Source of the DNA: Deltaproteobacteria bacterium
GTDB taxonomy: Bacteria > UBA10199 > GCA-002796325 > JACPFF01
NCBI GenBank assembly: GCA_016183065.1
Contig: JACPFF010000006.1
Span: 233,578 to 297,577 of the forward strand
Direction of reading: 5' to 3'
DNA: 64,000 bases
Shown: one piece after another, positions 53,320 to 63,309 of the stretch
How positions within the stretch are numbered: the stretch's first letter is position 1
Layout of the letters: each line of letters starts with the position of its first letter
Made by a program: the position numbers and the translations under genes
The notes under the pieces: model-generated
The model's database searches: none
The model's input: the letters and a program-made list of their open reading frames with translations, nothing else
What the model was told of the DNA's origin: nothing

Positions 53320-54227
53320 AAGGCCCCATGAAGTGGCTCATCTATGGTGCGGTGCTCTGCGGCAGTTTTCTCCTCTTTCTTTATTGGACTTTTCCGCACG
53401 AGCAATTGAAAGAACGCCTGATTGCCATGGTGCAGGCGCAATTGGGCGATGAATTCCAGTTGCGGATTGCGTCGCTCGATTCCCATTGGGTGACGGGGCT
53501 GGAACTGTCGGACATCGAGCTGCAGCATCGCGTAGGCGACCGGATGGAGCCGTGGTTGCAGGCCGATCGGGCGACGCTGCGGGTCGGTCCGATGACGTTG
53601 CTGTTCGGCCAGCCGCGTGCCACCTTCACGGTGACTGTTGCCGACGGCGAGATCGACGGGGCCGTGCGCAAGGCAGACGATGTGGTCACCATGTCCGCGC
53701 AGTTCAATGCGCTGGCGCTCGATGCCATCCCGATGTTGCAGACTGTGACGGGCTTACGACTGCGCGGAGCGGTGGACGGCACGATCCAGCTTGAAAGCAA
53801 TCTCCATCAGATAAAATCGGCAAGGGGGACGGTGTCGATGACGCTCGATGACTGGAATATCCTGAAGGAATCGCAGCTGAAACTGGGCGGTCTCGGTGCG
53901 GTGGATCTCGATGAGGCATTTGTCCTGACCGAGGGAAAGGATTCGGCGATCGAGATCGAGATCAACCGGGGGACCATGCAGGTTTCCGCTTTGCGGCTGA
54001 CGGGCGGAGACATTGAACTCGATCTATCGGGGCAGATCTTTTTTGAACAGCGATTCCAGAATTCCCGCATGAATATCAAGGGGGGCGTCGCCTTTTCCGA
54101 AAAACTCAAATCGCTGGTCCCCGTGGCCATGTTTGGTCCCGCCAGTCCCGATACGGGACGATATCCGGTGGAATTGGTCGGCCGGGTCTCACATTTGCGG
54201 CGAAAAATCGGGACATTTACTTTTTGA
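53316..54227 (+). CDS. gspN: Type II secretion protein GspN
   Basis: A 303-residue protein with one N-terminal membrane helix (LIYGAVLCGSFLLFLYW) and a beta-rich periplasmic part of repeated strands (LKLGGLGAVDLDEAF and LTGGDIELDLSGQIFF). The deltaproteobacterial-type GspN is not essential in many systems. It is the last gsp gene; no gspO peptidase gene is present in the window. Its 3' end overlaps the convergent addA-like gene by 39 bases. Confidence 0.85.
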   Translation: MKGPMKWLIYGAVLCGSFLLFLYWTFPHEQLKERLIAMVQAQLGDEFQLRIASLDSHWVTGLELSDIELQHRVGDRMEPWLQADRATLRVGPMTLLFGQPRATFTVTVADGEIDGAVRKADDVVTMSAQFNALALDAIPMLQTVTGLRLRGAVDGTIQLESNLHQIKSARGTVSMTLDDWNILKESQLKLGGLGAVDLDEAFVLTEGKDSAIEIEINRGTMQVSALRLTGGDIELDLSGQIFFEQRFQNSRMNIKGGVAFSEKLKSLVPVAMFGPASPDTGRYPVELVGRVSHLRRKIGTFTF

Positions 54228-57200
54228 GCAGAAGCGGTTGTGCGCATAGATGCACCGCATGCACGGCGCGTTGTCCGGTGGAGTCCATGAGGGGTCAGTG
54301 GCCGTCATGGCCCCGATCAACTGCCGGATCCTGGCGGTGCCGCGCCGGAGGGACTCTGCGGTGACGGGGGTCCGGATGGCGTGGTCGCAATCGAGAAAGT
54401 AGAGGGTGGTGGCCACCACGGGGGTATACTGGGCCATGGTAGCGGCCAGGGCATAGGTGAGCATCTGTAGTGCATACATCGCCGCATACTGGGGGGCCTG
54501 CGCGATCGACGAGAACCGGTCGGTTTTGTAATCGATGATTTCCCAGCCGTCGGGCGTCTGGCGTAACAGATCGATGGTCCCGGAGAGAATCACCGGTGGT
54601 GTCCCCGCCAGATAGAGATGAAATGGCCATTCCGGGAGGAGCGTGCCCCGCGGCTCCATCATGGTCAGCCCCACCCTCAATAATCGATTGATCTCCGCAT
54701 CATCTGCAATGGATGGCGCGAGGCCGCGTTGGCGGACCACGTCGCGCAATACCGCGGCGATGTCGGACGCGGGATGGCATGCGGCATGCTCGAGGACGGC
54801 ATGGACCAGTTCGCCCCGGAGGTGTGCCGGCATGGTCTCTCGTGCGGACCAGTCGGCGATATCTCCAGGGAGCCGCATGTCGTATTTGAGCCGGTATTCT
54901 TCCGGGCATCGATCGAATGTCTCCAACTCCGTCACGGTATGATGGACCGGTGCGTGCGATGCGGGGATTCGCCGACGGCCATGATGGATGATCGCAGGTG
55001 CGCGATCCACTCTCTCTGTGGGTGTGGCCATCGGCAGGGGATCGCGATCGGCGACCTCATGAGGGACGATCCCCTGTTGACGCATGCCCAAAAGGACCCG
55101 CGCTTCCCAGGACATGGTGTCGTCTGCCGCTGCCGGTTCACACTCGCCTGTCGCGCCGTTGCCCTGTCGTACTGGAAGAATGATCTGGTCGGCAGCGCGC
55201 GTGAGCGCCACATAGAGAAGCCGATCACTCTCCCGTTGCTCGGCCTGGCGATCCTCTCTCCGCAGACGGTCCCATCGGGGATTGCGGCATGATGGATCCT
55301 CCGACGCCTCTTGCGATGGGAGATCGCGGAGGGCCAGGCCGAACTCCGGACGAAAAAGCCAGGCATCACCGCGATACGGCCGTCGTGCCGCGAGATCAGC
55401 AAGGACGACGACGGGAAACTCGTTCCCCTTTGCCGCGTGAACGGTCATGAGCTGCACGGCATGATCCCCCGCGGGGGCCACGGGTTGCTCGCCGATGCGC
55501 GCCGCCCGCTGCCGCAGCTGCTGGAGGTGCCGCAGGAGATCGGTCAACGTCAGCATCTCCTGGGCAGTCTCCGAATCCACCAGGTCGATGAATTGTTCGA
55601 CCGCGTGCCATTGTTGCCCCGTGGGATCGAGTCGGCACAGGACGGCATCGTACTGCGTGTCGTGCACAATCTCCCGCAACAGTTCCGCAGGCGAGGCGCG
55701 CTGCGCGAGCATCCGCCAGCGCGCAAAATACGTCCGTAAGACCGGATGCACATGCAGAGCGCGGTGGAGTGGTGGCAGCAGATCGGACGAAATCGTTGCT
55801 CCGGTATTGGAGGCATCACCAATGGCGAGAGGATCCATCAGGAGAGGGAGGGAAAGGCCATGACAGAGGCGATAACAGTGGTCTTCATCGAGCCCAAAGA
55901 GTGGTGTGCGCAGGAGCGCCAACAGTGTGGCATCATCCGGTGTGCCAGTGCACCATCGTTCCACAACGATGGCGGCGTACCACAGGTCAATGACGGCCCG
56001 CTGTTCCAGCAATCCGCGGCTTCCATAGGTGTGATAGGGAATGCCGCGACGGCGTAAGGCGGCCGCATAATAGGGCATGGCCAGATGCGAGGGAAAGAGA
56101 CACGCGATATCCCCGGAGGATCGGGAGGTATGCCCGATCATCTGTGCCAGATACGCGGCCACGGTGTCGGCCTCCGCCATGCGACGATCGGGCGCCGCAG
56201 GGATGCACAGCGGCACAACCGCGGGTTCCCCGAGCGGTGGCCGCTGTGGGGTCATCGGGTGCTCGGCGGTCAATGCCGGACAGCTCGACTGCACGAAGTC
56301 GATAATGCCCGGCATGCTCCGGAAATTCTCCGGCAGGGTGATGATCTGTCCCCCGTCCTGCGCGATCTGTTGTAAGGTAGCCGAAAAACAATCGACGACC
56401 GCGCCGCGAAAGCGGTAAATGGATTGTTTCGGGTCTCCCACAATGCACAACACATTGTCTTGCGCGGAAAAGAGATGTCGAATGATCGCCATTTGAATGG
56501 GGTTGGTGTCCTGGAATTCATCGACGACGATATGCCGAAACTGCTGCTGATAGTCGGCCACAATTTCGGGGGCCTGGGTAAACAGATCGAGCAACAGGAT
56601 TTCGAGGTCATGAAAATCGACCGCATGACGGCGGCGCTTCTCGGATGTGTATGCCGTCTCACACTGCTGTATGATCGACATGATCTGCCCAGCGAGGTCG
56701 GCCTCCTCGCGTGCGAGCGGTGCTGGCATCCCGGAATCGGCCGTGGCCGCTATGGACTGCCACCATTGTCGGAGGTGCCATCGTTCGCCGAGCAGGCGCT
56801 GACAACGGTCCTGGAGCTGAGAGAGTGTCGCACAGGTCAGCAACTGCGTGATATCGGCATCTCCGGCGGCAATACGATCGAACAGGACGTGACGCACGGC
56901 GGATTCGCAGAGAGCCTCTGCCGCCGACGCATTCAGGATGCCGAAATGCGGTGGCAGACCAATGCGCGGCGCATGTTGTTGCAGGATGCGCGTCGCCAGG
57001 CCGTGAAAGGTCGTAATGGTTGCGCCATGAAGCTGTGCGTGCAGGGTGGCGGGAAGGCGCCGAAACAGTCGTGATCTGAGTTCCTGCGCCGCACGATCCG
57101 TGAAGGTGATGGCAAGGAGTTGGGACAACGATAACCCAACGGTCTGCACGACATAGGCGCACCGTTCCACCAGAACGCGGGTCTTTCCGGCCCCGGCCCC

Positions 57201-57281
57201 CGCGATAATGCCGATTGAGCGATCGATGGTGGTGACTGCCTCGCGCTGTGCGGCGGTGAGTTGGTGGTCATCGGCCTGCAT
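54189..57281 (-). CDS. addA: AddA-like UvrD-family helicase/nuclease with C-terminal cysteine cluster
   Basis: A 1030-residue protein. The UvrD/Rep helicase core has Q-motif LTAAQREAV, Walker A AGAGAGKT (~27-34), Walker B HIVVDEFQDTNPIQ and GDPKQSIYRFRG. The C-terminal RecB-type nuclease has IIDYKTDRF. A Cys near residue 795 (FDRCPEEYRL) and three or four C-terminal cysteines (CMRCIYAHNRFCSKSKC) look like an iron-sulfur staple, which canonical AddA lacks. It should resect double-strand breaks together with the adjacent AddB-like protein. ATG 57281 is preferred over 57338. Confidence 0.9.
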   Translation of the reverse strand: MQADDHQLTAAQREAVTTIDRSIGIIAGAGAGKTRVLVERCAYVVQTVGLSLSQLLAITFTDRAAQELRSRLFRRLPATLHAQLHGATITTFHGLATRILQQHAPRIGLPPHFGILNASAAEALCESAVRHVLFDRIAAGDADITQLLTCATLSQLQDRCQRLLGERWHLRQWWQSIAATADSGMPAPLAREEADLAGQIMSIIQQCETAYTSEKRRRHAVDFHDLEILLLDLFTQAPEIVADYQQQFRHIVVDEFQDTNPIQMAIIRHLFSAQDNVLCIVGDPKQSIYRFRGAVVDCFSATLQQIAQDGGQIITLPENFRSMPGIIDFVQSSCPALTAEHPMTPQRPPLGEPAVVPLCIPAAPDRRMAEADTVAAYLAQMIGHTSRSSGDIACLFPSHLAMPYYAAALRRRGIPYHTYGSRGLLEQRAVIDLWYAAIVVERWCTGTPDDATLLALLRTPLFGLDEDHCYRLCHGLSLPLLMDPLAIGDASNTGATISSDLLPPLHRALHVHPVLRTYFARWRMLAQRASPAELLREIVHDTQYDAVLCRLDPTGQQWHAVEQFIDLVDSETAQEMLTLTDLLRHLQQLRQRAARIGEQPVAPAGDHAVQLMTVHAAKGNEFPVVVLADLAARRPYRGDAWLFRPEFGLALRDLPSQEASEDPSCRNPRWDRLRREDRQAEQRESDRLLYVALTRAADQIILPVRQGNGATGECEPAAADDTMSWEARVLLGMRQQGIVPHEVADRDPLPMATPTERVDRAPAIIHHGRRRIPASHAPVHHTVTELETFDRCPEEYRLKYDMRLPGDIADWSARETMPAHLRGELVHAVLEHAACHPASDIAAVLRDVVRQRGLAPSIADDAEINRLLRVGLTMMEPRGTLLPEWPFHLYLAGTPPVILSGTIDLLRQTPDGWEIIDYKTDRFSSIAQAPQYAAMYALQMLTYALAATMAQYTPVVATTLYFLDCDHAIRTPVTAESLRRGTARIRQLIGAMTATDPSWTPPDNAPCMRCIYAHNRFCSKSKCPDFSPQM

Positions 57282-60021
57282 GATCTGGCACTCCGTGCGG
57301 TTCAAAACGCGAGCGTTCACACCAGTCGCAATATGCACAGGTGTGCGGCACCCAGGGTATCGCTCCCGTGCGGATCTGCCGGGCGGCCCGGGTTGCCGCC
57401 TGCGTGGATGTGGTGAGGAGCTCCTCCCATTGCTCCGCGGTCACCGAACTCCCCATGCGACCGGAGAGCCGGAAATAACGCTTCCCGGCCTCCCGGCGGA
57501 TCAACCCATGCCGACGGACCCGTTCCCGCAGATGGATGAGGAGACCACCAATGCACTCTGCCTCGGGGAAGTGTTGCTGGATGGCGAGGAGGTAGAGCGG
57601 AATTTGCAGATGTGTGCCGCCGGCAATCTCCCCGCGAATCGATTGTGCGCGGCCACTTTTATAATCGATGACCAGACATTCTTTCGAGGGCGCATGAGAA
57701 TCAATGCGATCGATCGTGCCACGTATTGCCACCGGCGTTCCATCGTCCGCGTGGAGGAGGAGTGGTGCAACTCCGTGACGCCCAAAGGTCCACTCAACAT
57801 CGATCGGCAGAAAGGCCTCCGTTCCGAGACGTTCCCAATGCGCGCAGTCATCGAGCACGACGCAACGGACCTGCTGCCGGATCGTGGCCAGCGTGTACGA
57901 CCGGAGGGCGGAATGATAGACACGCAACCGCTCTTCACAGGGTGCAAGTACACCAGGAAGGCATTCGTCCACCAGCGCGTCAATGGCGGCTGGGAGTGCC
58001 TCGGGCGCCTGTTGTTGCAGGGTTTCGATCGTGGTTCGGCCTCGCCGGTAGATGGTGGCAAGGAGGGCATGTGCCAACTCGCCACGCAGCCGGTGATCGA
58101 CATCGTCGACGTCTGACGGACGCATCGCAATGCCGAGCAGATACTGGGCAAAATACCGGAAGGGACACGCCTGCACCGTCTGCAATTCCGTCACGCTGAA
58201 GGTATGCTGCCGAAAGCGCTGTTGGATGTGGGTGCGGACCTCGGGGTCGCGCAACAGGATCTGCGCCGGTGGCATCGCGGCTTGGACATGTGCGGCGATC
58301 GCCTCTTCGCGTTCCACGCGGGCCCGTATGTACTCTGCCTGGCGTGGCGTGTATCTGCGGACCGGCGGCGGCTGTGTCGGGATATCAGCGGGGCGGATAG
58401 TGTCTTGCATCAGGAAATGTGAGGGGAGTTGAGGGCGCCCCTGCATATCGGCCTCTGCGTAGCTTGCCACAAAATGGGTGGTGGCCGCGCGCCATCGTAT
58501 CCAGGCGAGTGTCTCTGAGGCGAATTGTTCCTCGCTACCCGGGAAGAGGTTCCGCAACTGGACGAGGGGGAGTGTGACATGACCACGGGGCAGCTGCCCA
58601 AAAAAGTGCGTGAGGCGATTGCGAGGGAGATTCCCCTCCATGGCGTCCGGAAAAAAGAGATAGTCAAAGGTCGCATGCGGTTGTTCATGAAAGTGGCTGC
58701 ATCGAATGGACATATCGTGACGGAGGGCCGCCATGGTGTCTCCAGGTGGATAGGTCTGCTGGATCAGCGCTTTCACGAAGGCTTGCGACAATGATGGGCC
58801 GGAGGATGTGCGCGCCGCCAGGAGAGCATCACCCCACTGGGTCTTCCAGGCAAAGAGTTCGCGGGCCAGGCGTGTGCTCCATGCGCCATGGGATTCCTGC
58901 CGGATCTCTGCGGCCACGCTTTCCGGGGGACAGGCCTGCAGCAGTCGGTCCGTGCACCAGGCGATCCAGTCCTGCAAGGGTTGTGCGGCCGGTGCCTGTT
59001 CCCATTGGGGGGTGGTGAGGAGATGCCGGAGCATGACTGAATGCATGGCGCTCGATGCGGCAACGCGACGGCGACAGAGCCCGTACTCTGCCAGTGCACG
59101 CCGATAGCGGGGAATTTGTTGCGGATGCGTCAGGAGAAGACCAATACGGTTCGGGGCGGCGCCTGCATCGATCAGTTCCGCGATGCGGTGCACAATCCAG
59201 CGCGCCTGTCCCAGATCCGATGCGGCCCGGTAGATCTCGAGCGTGTGGGATTCCGCCGGGCGACACTCATCCGGACTTGGAGTGCGGGAGGTGACGTTCG
59301 GCCATGTGGCCCAGAGGGCGTCACATGTGGCCATCCAGTCATCAATGCGCGGATCACCGGTCGTTTCGGCGGGGAGGATTGCGTGTACGGTGGCCCCGTG
59401 ATCATGCAAGGTGCGCAGGAGCGGGAGATAGATGGGGTGCGTGCATGAGAGGTCCACGATGAGCGGGCCGCACGATTTCGCAGTTGTCGGCATCCGTGCC
59501 ATGGCGAGGCGGCCCAGTTCCCCTGCATCGACCATGTCCCAGCGATCCCGCAGGCGGGCATGGTAGGTGCGTGTCAGGGCCACCAGATCCCGCTCGCGTT
59601 CCGTTCCCCAGTGCGTTGCAATCTCCTCGAGTTGCGGCATGGGAATGGCACTCTGCAACAACATCCGCATATGTGGGTAGAGAAACGCGGCGAGCGTGGG
59701 TCTGTCGAGCGAGGGAGTAAAGTAGGTCAGTGGCATGTCAGCCATGAGGTCCTGTGTGATGAGGACCGAGAGTGGCAAGCCGGGCGATGGCAGGGGAGAG
59801 GCGGCTTGCCGGACGAGCCATTGGCTGATCGTGGTCAGCCAATGGCCGGTGAGCACAGGATGCTCGGCGCTGAGCAGGCGGGCGGTGCATGTCCGGAGGT
59901 CGGTGTCATCGGCGACGATCAGGGAGGCGGAGGGCGTGTCTCGCAGGGTCTTGGCGATGCGCGCATACCAGGCATCGGTGCGTTGCGCAGTGCTCGGTTC
60001 TCGCCACAACGTGATCCCCAT
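57268..60021 (-). CDS. addB: AddB-like PD-(D/E)XK nuclease subunit with iron-sulfur cysteines
   Basis: A 917-residue protein. The first ~600 residues are helicase-like but have no Walker A motif, as in AddB. The C-terminal nuclease carries CPFRYFAQYLLG near residue 630, the catalytic VIDYKSGRAQ near 783, and CAYCDWC near 895, giving the four cysteines of the AddB-type 4Fe-4S staple. It overlaps the AddA-like gene by 14 bases. GGTGAG eight bases before the ATG supports the start. The two subunits together are expected to process DNA ends for RecA. Confidence 0.88.
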   Translation of the reverse strand: MGITLWREPSTAQRTDAWYARIAKTLRDTPSASLIVADDTDLRTCTARLLSAEHPVLTGHWLTTISQWLVRQAASPLPSPGLPLSVLITQDLMADMPLTYFTPSLDRPTLAAFLYPHMRMLLQSAIPMPQLEEIATHWGTERERDLVALTRTYHARLRDRWDMVDAGELGRLAMARMPTTAKSCGPLIVDLSCTHPIYLPLLRTLHDHGATVHAILPAETTGDPRIDDWMATCDALWATWPNVTSRTPSPDECRPAESHTLEIYRAASDLGQARWIVHRIAELIDAGAAPNRIGLLLTHPQQIPRYRRALAEYGLCRRRVAASSAMHSVMLRHLLTTPQWEQAPAAQPLQDWIAWCTDRLLQACPPESVAAEIRQESHGAWSTRLARELFAWKTQWGDALLAARTSSGPSLSQAFVKALIQQTYPPGDTMAALRHDMSIRCSHFHEQPHATFDYLFFPDAMEGNLPRNRLTHFFGQLPRGHVTLPLVQLRNLFPGSEEQFASETLAWIRWRAATTHFVASYAEADMQGRPQLPSHFLMQDTIRPADIPTQPPPVRRYTPRQAEYIRARVEREEAIAAHVQAAMPPAQILLRDPEVRTHIQQRFRQHTFSVTELQTVQACPFRYFAQYLLGIAMRPSDVDDVDHRLRGELAHALLATIYRRGRTTIETLQQQAPEALPAAIDALVDECLPGVLAPCEERLRVYHSALRSYTLATIRQQVRCVVLDDCAHWERLGTEAFLPIDVEWTFGRHGVAPLLLHADDGTPVAIRGTIDRIDSHAPSKECLVIDYKSGRAQSIRGEIAGGTHLQIPLYLLAIQQHFPEAECIGGLLIHLRERVRRHGLIRREAGKRYFRLSGRMGSSVTAEQWEELLTTSTQAATRAARQIRTGAIPWVPHTCAYCDWCERSRFEPHGVPDHAGR

Positions 60022-60077
60022 GCCGCATTCTCACCATGCGGAGCAGAGCGGGTGCAATACAAAAATGGAGAGACGCC

Positions 60078-61583
60078 CTAGAGGGGACGGTCGAGCTGGC
60101 GGTAATGCATGGCCTCTGCCACATGCGGGAGGGCAATGGTGGCGTCATGGGCCAGATCCGCGATCGTTCTCGCAATCCGCAACAGGCCATCGTAGGTGCG
60201 CATGGAGAGGCCCTGCTTTTCCATGCACTGGAGCAAAAAACGGCGCGCGTCCGCGGTGAGCGGGCAGGCGTTCCTCGTGGCAGCTGCGGTCAGGCGGGCA
60301 TTGGTCATCCGCGGATCTTGATAACGAAGGGACTGGACATCGCGCGCCTGCAACACGCGCTGCCGCACGATCTCCGTCGATTCAGCGGCATGCGCTGCCG
60401 TCAGGGCATTTGACGACGGCGGTTCCATCAGCACATGGAGATCGATGCGGTCGAGCAAGGGTCCTGAGAGCTTGCTCCGATAGCGAAGGAGATGGGCCAT
60501 GCTGCATTGACAGGCAATGGTCGGATGTCCGTAGTAGCCACACTGGCAGGGATTGCAGGCCATGACGCAGAGAAAATGGGCCGGATAGCGCGCGCGGTAC
60601 TCGGTACGGGTCACGGTGACTGCACCGGACTCCAATGGCTGGCGCAGTGATTCAATGGCATCGCGGCGAAACTCCAGGAGCTCGTCGAGAAACAGGACGC
60701 CCCGATGCGCCAGACTGACCTCGCCGACCTGTGCATGGCCCCCGCCCACAATACTTGCCGTGCTTGCGGAGTGGTGGGGTGCACGAAAGGGACGCTGGTG
60801 CACCAGACCGGACGGCAGTCCCTCGCTGGAGGCACTGTAGATTTGCGTGACCTCAACCGCCTCTTCATAGGTGAGCGGCGGGAGAATGCCGGGGAGTCGT
60901 TGTGCCAGCATGGTCTTGCCGATGCCGGGCGGGCCGATCAGGAGGAGGTGATGATTGCCGGCCGCCGCGATTTCGAGGGCACGACGTGGAAGCGGGTGCC
61001 CGCGGATGTCGGCGAGATCCGCGCCGTTTGCGTATGGGAAGTAGGAGGGAGGTTGCGTCCATGTCGGTGATTCCCGTTCGAGGAGAAAGGTGATGACCGC
61101 ATGGAGGGTCTCCGCCGCGAAATAGGCCAGTCCGCGCACGACCTGGATTTCGCGCTCGTTGGCGGCGGGAAGAATCAGGGTGAGTCCGCGATCGCGTGCG
61201 AGGAGTGCGAGCGAGAGTGCCCCGCGGATGGGATGGAGATGGCCGGAGAGGAGGAGCTCGCCGGCCATGAGAGAGGTCGAAAGGGTCTCCGCGGGGAGCG
61301 ATGCTGTGGCCGCAGCTAGGCCGATGGCGATCGGGAGATCGAAGAAATTCTCCCGCTTGCGGCATTGGGCCGGGGCAAGGTTGACGGTGATTTTCTGGGT
61401 GCGCACCTGCACGCCGCTGCTCCGAAGGGCCGTGGTGACGCGGTCCTTGCTTTCGCGCACAATGGCCTCCGGGAGACCGACGAAGTGCCATCCCGGGAGC
61501 CCATGCGTGGAGAGGTCGGTTTCAACGGTGACAAGATAGGCGTCGATGCCATGCAATCCCCCACTATAGATGCGCGTCAGCAT
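60078..61583 (-). CDS. comM: ComM/YifB family magnesium-chelatase-like AAA+ ATPase
   Basis: A 501-residue ComM protein. The N-terminal Lon-substrate-like domain starts MLTRIYSGGLHGIDAYLV; the AAA+ core has Walker A GPPGIGKTMLAQ, FRAPHHSAS and LFLDELLEF; four conserved cysteines lie in CNPCQCGYYGHPTIACQCS. ComM is a hexameric helicase that extends branch migration during natural transformation. ATG 61583 matches the usual N-terminus; ATG 61619 would add 12 residues. Repeat copy 6 lies upstream. Confidence 0.94.
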   Translation of the reverse strand: MLTRIYSGGLHGIDAYLVTVETDLSTHGLPGWHFVGLPEAIVRESKDRVTTALRSSGVQVRTQKITVNLAPAQCRKRENFFDLPIAIGLAAATASLPAETLSTSLMAGELLLSGHLHPIRGALSLALLARDRGLTLILPAANEREIQVVRGLAYFAAETLHAVITFLLERESPTWTQPPSYFPYANGADLADIRGHPLPRRALEIAAAGNHHLLLIGPPGIGKTMLAQRLPGILPPLTYEEAVEVTQIYSASSEGLPSGLVHQRPFRAPHHSASTASIVGGGHAQVGEVSLAHRGVLFLDELLEFRRDAIESLRQPLESGAVTVTRTEYRARYPAHFLCVMACNPCQCGYYGHPTIACQCSMAHLLRYRSKLSGPLLDRIDLHVLMEPPSSNALTAAHAAESTEIVRQRVLQARDVQSLRYQDPRMTNARLTAAATRNACPLTADARRFLLQCMEKQGLSMRTYDGLLRIARTIADLAHDATIALPHVAEAMHYRQLDRPL

Positions 61584-61621
61584 TGCCGGGAGCTTCTGCA
61601 AGGACAATGCCAGTGACATTC

Positions 61622-61734
61622 AGGCGCCGCGGTGCGGCTGGGTCGTGGGGCCCCGGACGTCAGTCCGGGGGTGTCGTGCGCAGGCGAAGCCTCCTCCCAG
61701 GGTGCCACGGGCGTGAGCCCGTGGGGCCCCACTG
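61622..61734 (+). repeat. Modular hairpin repeat, copy 6 (3' half only)
   Basis: It starts within the GCCGCGGTGCGGCTGGGT segment shared with copy 3, then carries hairpin E (CCCCGGACGTCAGTCCGGGG), GTGTCGTGCGCAGG, hairpin F (AGGCGAAGCCT), hairpin G (CCACGGGCGTGAGCCCGTGG) and the end GGGGCCCCACTG. The conserved CTATTG edge and hairpins A-C are absent. It lies between comM and radC, both on the minus strand. Confidence 0.9.
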
Positions 61735-61778
61735 TCGCGGCTTCGATCACCACTGTGCGGACATGCATCATCAGCCGG

Positions 61779-62465
61779 TCACCCCATGTCACGCAAATGA
61801 CCTGTATCGCGGAAGCTGTAATACGTCTCATCGCCAATAATAAGATGATCAAGCAGCGGAATGCCAAGCCCCCAGCCAAGCATTGCGAGCTGACGGGTGG
61901 TCTCCGCATCCGCCGTGCTCGGCGTCGGGTCGCCGCTTGGATGATTATGCAGGATGGCGATGGCCGTGGCATCAGTCATCAGTGCGCGGAGAAAAATATC
62001 CTTCGGGCGAAGGAGGGCATTCGTGGTGTCGCCGCGCGCGACCCAATCCGCGGCGAGGGGACAATTTTTCGCGTCGAGGGAGATCACCAGCAACTGTTCG
62101 CGCCGGCGGCCACGGAGTTGTGTGCGATAGCGCTGATAGAGCGCCTCGCTCGAGGCGATCGGCAGAGGGCGGTGCAACGGGGCCTGCTGCCACCGCCGCG
62201 CAAACTCAATGATCGCCAGCATGACCCCGGTCTTCACGGGCCCCATCCCGCGCAGTTCCATGAATTGTTCGCGCGAGGTCGTGCCGAGACCGCAGAGTCC
62301 ATGAAACGTGGCGAGGAGGCGTTGCGCCAGTGCGGTGACAGACTCTGCGAAGTGGCCATTGCGGAGCACGATGGCAATGAGCTCGGCATCGCTCAGGAGC
62401 TCGACACCATGCTGCCACAATTTCTCCCGTGGGCGATCATCAACCGGGAGGTCGGCAATACGCAT
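61779..62465 (-). CDS. radC: RadC family protein (JAMM/MPN+ domain)
   Basis: A 228-residue RadC protein. An N-terminal helix-hairpin-helix region (ELLSDAELIAIVLRNG and FMELRGMGPVKTGVMLAI) is followed by the JAMM metalloprotease-like motif HNHPSGDPTPSTAD with all metal ligands intact. The family's role in DNA repair is doubtful and its substrate unknown. It shares a 122-base divergent gap with the flavin reductase gene; a short TCTCT/AGAGA inverted repeat lies there, but no clear promoter. Confidence 0.95.
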   Translation of the reverse strand: MRIADLPVDDRPREKLWQHGVELLSDAELIAIVLRNGHFAESVTALAQRLLATFHGLCGLGTTSREQFMELRGMGPVKTGVMLAIIEFARRWQQAPLHRPLPIASSEALYQRYRTQLRGRRREQLLVISLDAKNCPLAADWVARGDTTNALLRPKDIFLRALMTDATAIAILHNHPSGDPTPSTADAETTRQLAMLGWGLGIPLLDHLIIGDETYYSFRDTGHLRDMG

Positions 62466-62587
62466 GCGGAGTGCATTTGCAAGAGAGATGCCATCCGCCT
62501 ATTGCAGCGATGGTGTCCACCGGCCTCGGGAGTCCCTGCAACACACTGCTTGCGTGGGGTCTTTCTCTCGAGTAGAGAACCACCCCC

Positions 62588-63295
62588 ATGTCCAAGACTC
62601 TGACGGCCGAATATGTCGGATCGACGCGGCTTGCACGCGATGTGCGGGAGTTCCTCTTTCGTCCCGTCGATCCGCCGCTTTTTCATTTTCGCGCGGGACA
62701 ATATCTCACAATAGAGATCCCTGCGGAGGATGATGCCCCGCCGCTCTGCCGTTCCTATTCGATCGCCTCGTCGCCGGTCGCCACGGAGACGTTTTCCATT
62801 GTCGCGAATCTGGTGCCCACCGGACGGGGATCCCCGTTTCTCTTTGGACTGCGACCCGGGACGCTCATTACCTTCGGCGGTCCGCAGGGGGACTTTGTGA
62901 TCGACCTGCGCGGAGATCGGGATTACCTCTTTGTGGCAACAGGCACGGGAATTGCACCATTGCGCGCCATGATGTACGCCCTCTTCGATGCGCACATTGC
63001 CAGGACGATCCAGCTCTTTTGGGGGTTGCGCAACCAGGAGGAGATCTATTTTCAGGACGAGTTTGCGGCGTGGGCGGCCCGCCATCCGCATTTTGCGTAC
63101 GGCGTCACCCTCTCACGGCCAGGGCCGGGATGGCACGGCGCCACGGGCTATGTGACAAGGCTGGTCGAAGAACGGGTGGCGTCGGTCGAGGGACTCGATA
63201 TCTATCTCTGCGGTCATGGCGCCATGATCGAGGCGGTCAAGACTGTGGTCCGGCCAAAAGGGCTCTGTCCCATTCACACGGAACAATATTATTGA
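62588..63295 (+). CDS. Ferredoxin/flavodoxin-NAD(P)H reductase-like flavoprotein
   Basis: A 235-residue flavoenzyme of the ferredoxin reductase superfamily. The FAD-binding RSYSIAS and the preceding FRAGQYLTIEI mark the beta-barrel domain; the NAD(P) domain has VATGTGIAPLRAMMYA and IYLCGHGAMIEAVK. There is no 2Fe-2S domain, so electrons must pass to a separate partner. The gene lies 14 bases before thioredoxin reductase, suggesting a shared redox operon. The electron partner cannot be told from sequence. Confidence 0.88.
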   Translation: MSKTLTAEYVGSTRLARDVREFLFRPVDPPLFHFRAGQYLTIEIPAEDDAPPLCRSYSIASSPVATETFSIVANLVPTGRGSPFLFGLRPGTLITFGGPQGDFVIDLRGDRDYLFVATGTGIAPLRAMMYALFDAHIARTIQLFWGLRNQEEIYFQDEFAAWAARHPHFAYGVTLSRPGPGWHGATGYVTRLVEERVASVEGLDIYLCGHGAMIEAVKTVVRPKGLCPIHTEQYY

Positions 63296-63309
63296 GAAAG
63301 GTGACGGTC

